A stretch of DNA of 64,000 nt, from positions 7,777,001 through 7,841,000 of the forward strand of contig NZ_CP029617.1 in assembly GCF_003945545.1 (NCBI RefSeq), given 5' to 3'. The notes beneath the pieces were generated by a model. That model made no database searches and was not told where the DNA came from. It saw only the letters and a program-made list of their open reading frames with translations. The DNA is from Streptomyces sp. WAC 01529 (lineage in GTDB: Bacteria; Actinomycetota; Actinomycetes; Streptomycetales; Streptomycetaceae). The position numbers and the translations under genes were made by a program. Shown in pieces: positions 59,617 through 64,000 of this stretch (position 1 is the first letter of the stretch; each line of letters begins with the position of its first letter).

Positions 59617-61041
59617 ATGACGGATGCCAAGACGTACGACGTAGTAGTCATCGGTGCGGGTCCCGTGGGGGAGAACGTCGCGGACCGGGCCCGCGCGGCA
59701 GGCCTGAGCGCCGCGATCGTGGAGAGCGAACTCGTCGGAGGCGAGTGCTCCTATTGGGCGTGCATGCCCAGCAAGGCCCTGCTGCGCCCCGTCATCGCCC
59801 GCGCGGACGCCCGCCGCGTCCCCGGGCTGCGCCAGTCCGTGGCGGGCCCGCTGGACGCGGCGGCGGTCCTCGCGCACCGCGACGAGTACACCTCCCACTG
59901 GAAGGACGACGGCCAGGTGGGCTGGCTGGAGGGCGTCGGCGTCGACCTGTACCGGGGCCACGGCCGGCTCACGGGCCCCCGCAAGGTCACCGTCACCGGC
60001 ACCGACGGCACCGGGACCGCGCTCCAGGCCCGGCACGCGGTCGCCGTCTGCACCGGCACCCGCGCGGCCCTGCCCGACCTGCCGGGCCTCGCCGACGCCA
60101 AGCCGTGGACGAGCCGCGAGGCGACCGCCGCGGACCACGTGCCCGGCAGCCTCCTGGTGGTGGGCGGCGGCGTCGTCGCCGTGGAGATGGCCACGGCCTG
60201 GCAGGCGCTCGGATCGCGCGTGACGGTGCTGGTGCGCGGCGGCGGCCTGCTGCCCCGCATGGAGCCGTTCGCGGGCGAGCTGGTCCAGGAGGCGCTGACG
60301 GAAGCGGGCGCCGAAATCCGCCGCGGCGTCTCCGTCACCGGCGTCACCCGCGAGAACGGCACCGTCACGGCGACCCTCGACGACGGCACGACCCTCCAGG
60401 CCGACGAGATCCTCTTCGCCACGGGCCGCGCCCCGCGCACGGACGACATCGGCCTGGAGACGGTGGGCCTGGAGCCCGGCTCCTGGCTGCCGGTCGACGA
60501 GAGCCTGCGCGTGGAGGGCAGCGACTGGCTGTACGCGGTGGGCGACGCGAACCACCGCGCGCTCCTCACCCACCAGGGCAAGTACCAGGCCCGCATCGCG
60601 GGCGCCGCCATCGCCGCCCGCGCCCAGGGCGTCCCGCTCCTGGAGAGCGACCGCTGGGGCGCCCACTCCGCCACCGCCGACCACGCCGCCGTCCCGCAAG
60701 TGGTCTTCACCGACCCCGAGGCGGCCTCGGCGGGCCTGACGCTCGCCGAGGCCGAGTCCGCGGGCCACCGCGTCCGAGCCGTCGACTACGACATGGCGGG
60801 CGTCGCGGGCGCGGGCCTGTACGCCGACGGCTACCGCGGCCGCGCCCGCATGGTCGTCGACCTGGACCGCGAGATCCTCCTCGGCGTCACCTTCGTCGGC
60901 CCCGGCGTCGGCGAACTCATCCACTCGGCGACGATGGCGGTGGCGGGCGAGATCCCCCTGGACCGCCTCTGGCACGCCGTACCGGCCTACCCGACCATCA
61001 GCGAGGTGTGGCTTCGGCTCCTGGAGACGTACCGCGGCTGA
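59617..61041 (+). CDS. FAD/NAD(P) pyridine nucleotide-disulfide oxidoreductase-like protein
   Basis: A 474-residue flavoprotein of the lipoamide dehydrogenase/mercuric reductase fold. FAD site VIGAGPVGEN at 11-20; a redox pair of the CxxxxC type at C44 and C49 (GGECSYWACMPSK); NAD(P) site LLVVGGGVVAVEMA; second FAD motif YAVGDAN. The C-terminal HPTxSE motif reads YPTISE (Tyr458), so the catalytic His of classical disulfide reductases is missing. It may be a quinone or other oxidoreductase. It is unlikely to be the E3 subunit of a dehydrogenase. Confidence 0.91.
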   Translation: MTDAKTYDVVVIGAGPVGENVADRARAAGLSAAIVESELVGGECSYWACMPSKALLRPVIARADARRVPGLRQSVAGPLDAAAVLAHRDEYTSHWKDDGQVGWLEGVGVDLYRGHGRLTGPRKVTVTGTDGTGTALQARHAVAVCTGTRAALPDLPGLADAKPWTSREATAADHVPGSLLVVGGGVVAVEMATAWQALGSRVTVLVRGGGLLPRMEPFAGELVQEALTEAGAEIRRGVSVTGVTRENGTVTATLDDGTTLQADEILFATGRAPRTDDIGLETVGLEPGSWLPVDESLRVEGSDWLYAVGDANHRALLTHQGKYQARIAGAAIAARAQGVPLLESDRWGAHSATADHAAVPQVVFTDPEAASAGLTLAEAESAGHRVRAVDYDMAGVAGAGLYADGYRGRARMVVDLDREILLGVTFVGPGVGELIHSATMAVAGEIPLDRLWHAVPAYPTISEVWLRLLETYRG

Positions 61042-61043
61042 TC

Positions 61044-61082
61044 CAGGGCGTAGGCGGCAGGGCGTAGGCGGCAGGGCGTAGG
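61044..61082. repeat. 14-bp tandem repeat, 2.8 copies
   Basis: CAGGGCGTAGGCGG repeated at 61044, 61058 and (partly) 61072, just past the oxidoreductase stop. Likely slippage-generated; no function evident. Confidence 0.85.
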
Positions 61083-61130
61083 TCCAGCGCCCCATGTGCG
61101 CGGGGGAACCGCTGATTAGGGTCGGCGTTC

Positions 61131-61592
61131 ATGCAGACCACGGAAGACACGCGCCGCGATGTGACGGCGCGTCAGCGCGACACCCTCGCACGGCTCGCCA
61201 GGGAACGGGACATCTGGGTCTCCACGGCGCACCCGGACCACGGCCCGCACCAAGTGCCCCTGTGGTTCCTGTGGGACGGGCAGGCGGTGTGGATGTGCAC
61301 CGGCGCGAACTCCGCGACCGCGCGCAACGCCCGCGAGGAGCCCCGGGTGCGCCTGGCCCTGCCCGACACCGCCGACGTGGTGCTCCTGAAGGGGGAGGCG
61401 GAGTGCTTCCCGGCCCAGGAGGTGCCGACGGAGGCGGCCGACGCGTTCACCGCGAAGTTCGGGTGGGACCCCCGCGAGGGGGAGGGCCCCTTCACCTATC
61501 TCCGGGTGGCGCCGAAGACCGTGCTGGCGTGGCGCGACGAGCCCGAACTGCGCGGCCGGGTCATCATGCGCGAGGGGGCGTGGCTCGCCTAG
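61131..61592 (+). CDS. PNPOx-fold, probable F420- or flavin-dependent protein
   Basis: A 153-residue split-barrel protein of the pyridoxamine-phosphate-oxidase superfamily: WVSTAHPDHGPHQVPLWFLW near the start, CTGANSATARNAREEPRV in the middle and LRVAPKTVLAWRDE near the end. Actinobacterial relatives often bind F420. The substrate is unknown. It is convergent with the P450-reductase gene. Confidence 0.87.
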   Translation: MQTTEDTRRDVTARQRDTLARLARERDIWVSTAHPDHGPHQVPLWFLWDGQAVWMCTGANSATARNAREEPRVRLALPDTADVVLLKGEAECFPAQEVPTEAADAFTAKFGWDPREGEGPFTYLRVAPKTVLAWRDEPELRGRVIMREGAWLA

Positions 61593-61652
61593 CGCACGCC
61601 CCGCACGCCCCTCGCTCCACCGCCGAGGACGCCTTCTGACGGGTCCGGCCTC

Positions 61653-64000
61653 TCAGCTGCTCGCGTACACATCCTCGACGTAGCGCCCCTCGGTGACCAG
61701 GTCACGCCACCAGGCCTCGGCCTCGGCCGCGTCGCCGCCCGCGAACTTCGTGCGCATCCGCTGGAACGCCTCCCGTACGCCGGGAGCCATCCGGGAGCCG
61801 TCACGGCAGACGTGGACCACGGCTCCGGCCTCCAGCAGACGCCAGACCTCCTCGGCCTCGGCCGCGATCCGGTGCTGGACGAAGAGGACGTCGCCCTCGG
61901 GGGCCTTGGAGTAGGCGGGGCGCATGGACACCGCGCCCGCGCGCTCGGCGTCCTCCAGTTCCGCCCGGTGCAGATAGTCGACGTCGGGGTGGTCGCAGCC
62001 GAAGTAGCAGAGCGCGGGGGCCAGTTCGGCGCCCTCCCGCAGCAGGCTCAGACGGTCGGCGACGGCCCCGCGGAAGGGGGCGAGGCCCGTGCCCGCGCCG
62101 ACCATGATGACCGGCGTACGCCCGTCGCGGGGGAGACGGAAGGAGTCCCGGCAGGGCTGCACGCGCGCGTAGAGGGTGTCCCCGGCCCGTACGTGATGCA
62201 GGTAGGAGGAGCCGGTGCCGCGGAAGGTCCCGCGGCCCGAGCGGTCCGGTGCCGAGAGGAGCGAGACCATCAGGTCGGCGTGGTCCGGCGAGACGGCGGG
62301 CGACGACGAGATGGAGTAGTGGCGGGTCCGGATCGGCGGCAGCAGTTCGAGCAGCACGGGCCAGGGCAGCTGCCCCCGAAGCGCCGGATGGTCCTCGACC
62401 AGATCGAGCAGGCCGCCCTGCCGCGCGGCCAACGCCTCCTGATCGGCGGCCAGTTGTTCCAAGGCGATCCGCTCCGGCGGGCACGGGTTGTGGTCGGCGA
62501 GCAGGGTGACCTGCTCCGCGGTCGGCGCGTCGCGCAACTCCACGTAGCGGCTGAGGAGTTCACGGACGGCGATCGGACGGTCCAGCGGCAGGGTGGCCCA
62601 GCCCGGCTTGTGCGCCCGGATGTTCAGAACCGCGTCCAGGTCGACACCGAGCACCCGCGCCGCGCGCTCGACCGACTCCGATTCGTTGACCGGGAGGACG
62701 CTCAGATGGTCGGCGGTGCGGTAGGTCACGCCGTCGGGGAGCGCCACGCGCAGGAATCGCTTCGGACGGGCGAGCGGATGTGCCGGGTCGACGAGATCGG
62801 CACTGTCCACGACCGTCATCGCCACCGTGCCGTGCCGCGCCGCCAGCGCGTCCAGCGGCCCGCCGGTGACCTCCACGACGTCATACGCCCTGGCCGGGGC
62901 GGGGGCGCCGGTCATCCCTGCGCTCTTCGGGTCGCCGTAGCGCTCCAGCAGCGTGCGGCGAAGCGCCGAGGCGAAGCGCCGCACGGCACCGGCCAGGTCA
63001 CCGGAGGCGTCGGCCTCGGCGCGCTCCATGAGGCGGACCGCGCCCGCCGCCGCGAGCCCGTCGTCGAGGAGGGTCGGCACCCGCTGATAGGTCGCGGCCC
63101 AGTTCCGGTCCCCGACACCGAGGACCGCGTACGGCACTCCGGCGACGGCACCCGGCGCGGCTCCCGCGAGCCAGGAGACGAACTCGCCCGCGTCATCGGT
63201 GGGTTGGCCGTTGTACGAGGCGGCGACGACCACCACCGGCGATCCGGCGGACAGGGTGCCGACCGCTTCGTCCAGGGACGCGACCCGTACGTCGAAGCCC
63301 AGCTCCGCGGCCTGCTCGCCCAGTTGCTCCGCGTACGCGCGGCAGGTCCCGAAGTTGGAGCCGTGCAGGAAGGTCAGCGCGGTCCCGGCCGGCACCCGGG
63401 CCGGCAGCCCGTCCCGCGGCGCATCGGAGGTGCCCGCCCCCTCCGCCGAACCGGCCGGGACCGCGAGCGAGGCCAGCTCGCGCAGCGCCGACCGGCTCCG
63501 CGCGCGGTCCTCGGGTGTGCGGGCGGCCAGGGTCATGGTGAAGCCGTCGGGCTTGAGGGTGAGGGTCTCCTTGACCTTCAGGTCATAGCCCGCGTGGTCG
63601 ATGAACCGGTAGCGGTGCACGAGCATGCCGAGCAGCATCGTGGCCTCGTGCAGCGCGAACTGCCGCCCGATGCAGGCGCGTTCACCCGTGCCGAACGGCT
63701 TGTACGCGTGCGGGGAGCGGGCCGCCTCCGCCTCGGGGGTGAAGCGCTCCGGATCGAACTCCTCGACGTTGTCGCCCCACACCGGATCGCGGTGCAGCAT
63801 CGGGGTCAGCACCACCACGAACTCGCCCGCCCTGACCAGGTGCCGCCCGCCGATCGTCGTGTCGACGCGGGCCCGGCGCTGGAACGCGGGAGCGGTGGGC
63901 CACAGCCGCAGCGCCTCGTTGAGGACCTGACGCACGTAACGCAGCCTGCCCACGTCCTCGAACGACGGCTCGGGGTCCGGCGTGTCGCCCCAGAGCGCGT
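61653..64000 (-). CDS. Self-sufficient P450-NADPH reductase fusion (CYP102/BM3-like), N-terminus off the window
   Basis: About 782 C-terminal residues of a single-chain P450 monooxygenase; the frame stays open to the right edge. Seen in order: end of the heme domain (VLNEALRLWPTAPAFQRRAR; heme Cys in FGTGERACIGRQF, codon at 63672-63674; LTLKPDGF), then an FMN flavodoxin domain (GSNFGTCRAYA, ASYNGQPTDDAGEF), an FAD domain (RTRHYSISSSP) and an NADPH domain (GTGLAPFRG), ending EDVYASS. The match to Bacillus BM3 is close along the whole part seen, so fatty-acid or similar hydroxylation is likely. It carries its own reductase and is separate from the NRPS-linked P450s. Confidence 0.95.
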   Translation of the reverse strand, partial: ALWGDTPDPEPSFEDVGRLRYVRQVLNEALRLWPTAPAFQRRARVDTTIGGRHLVRAGEFVVVLTPMLHRDPVWGDNVEEFDPERFTPEAEAARSPHAYKPFGTGERACIGRQFALHEATMLLGMLVHRYRFIDHAGYDLKVKETLTLKPDGFTMTLAARTPEDRARSRSALRELASLAVPAGSAEGAGTSDAPRDGLPARVPAGTALTFLHGSNFGTCRAYAEQLGEQAAELGFDVRVASLDEAVGTLSAGSPVVVVAASYNGQPTDDAGEFVSWLAGAAPGAVAGVPYAVLGVGDRNWAATYQRVPTLLDDGLAAAGAVRLMERAEADASGDLAGAVRRFASALRRTLLERYGDPKSAGMTGAPAPARAYDVVEVTGGPLDALAARHGTVAMTVVDSADLVDPAHPLARPKRFLRVALPDGVTYRTADHLSVLPVNESESVERAARVLGVDLDAVLNIRAHKPGWATLPLDRPIAVRELLSRYVELRDAPTAEQVTLLADHNPCPPERIALEQLAADQEALAARQGGLLDLVEDHPALRGQLPWPVLLELLPPIRTRHYSISSSPAVSPDHADLMVSLLSAPDRSGRGTFRGTGSSYLHHVRAGDTLYARVQPCRDSFRLPRDGRTPVIMVGAGTGLAPFRGAVADRLSLLREGAELAPALCYFGCDHPDVDYLHRAELEDAERAGAVSMRPAYSKAPEGDVLFVQHRIAAEAEEVWRLLEAGAVVHVCRDGSRMAPGVREAFQRMRTKFAGGDAAEAEAWWRDLVTEGRYVEDVYASS

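Noticed and set aside
1..64000. CRISPR arrays, insertion sequences, tRNA or rRNA genes
   Set aside because: No regularly spaced repeats, transposase-like frames or tRNA-like cloverleafs were recognised. The tandem repeats at 48531 and 61044 are too short and unspaced.

Overview
The window is very GC-rich DNA with GTG starts, GTGA/ATGA gene overlaps, rare TTA codons and a complete ergothioneine operon. All of this points to a streptomycete or close relative. I saw no tRNA, rRNA, insertion sequence or CRISPR array, and no gene-free stretch exceeds about 250 bases.

Region 1 (1-42628) is the 3' part of a large non-ribosomal peptide synthetase (NRPS) cluster, cut by the left edge. Four NRPS genes on the + strand read: partial A-T / C-A-T / C-A-T-E; then C-A-T-E; then (C-A-T-E)x3; then C-A-T-E / C-A-T, followed by a degenerate condensation-type domain, a broken adenylation domain with no carrier protein, and a thioesterase. 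Three cytochrome P450 genes and a [3Fe-4S]-type ferredoxin follow. The degenerate condensation domain reads HRIATDD where HHxxxDG is expected. HRxxxDD is the signature I know for the X-domain of glycopeptide-antibiotic synthetases, which recruits cross-linking Oxy P450s. All three P450s carry PRDD, the motif I recall as the X-domain contact. At least nine modules make a peptide with two 4-hydroxyphenylglycine (Hpg) positions and two Tyr/Phe-like positions. I infer an aryl-cross-linked glycopeptide-like product, unusually rich in D-residues. The second NRPS gene has two TTA codons, so the cluster may depend on bldA.

Region 2 (42833-46825) is a translationally coupled export operon: a lipoprotein with a duplicated Cys-containing repeat, a MacA-like adaptor with a peptidoglycan-binding segment, an ABC ATPase and a MacB-like permease. 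Whether it exports the peptide is unknown.

Region 3 (46948-50342) holds a luciferase-like monooxygenase, a small HAD phosphatase, a dodecin and an orphan sugar-type ABC binding lipoprotein. The last has a promoter overlapped by a DasR-like palindrome.

Region 4 (50353-54795, minus strand) is egtABCD for ergothioneine. The genes overlap tightly, egtE is absent locally, and egtA carries a TTA codon.

Region 5 (54954-64000) holds a bacterial-type PARG protein overlapping a MazF/PemK-type toxin gene, an amidase divergent from a LacI regulator, and a thioredoxin divergent from a flavin disulfide-reductase-like enzyme. A PNPOx-like protein and the 3' part of a self-sufficient P450-reductase fusion (CYP102/BM3 type) end the window.
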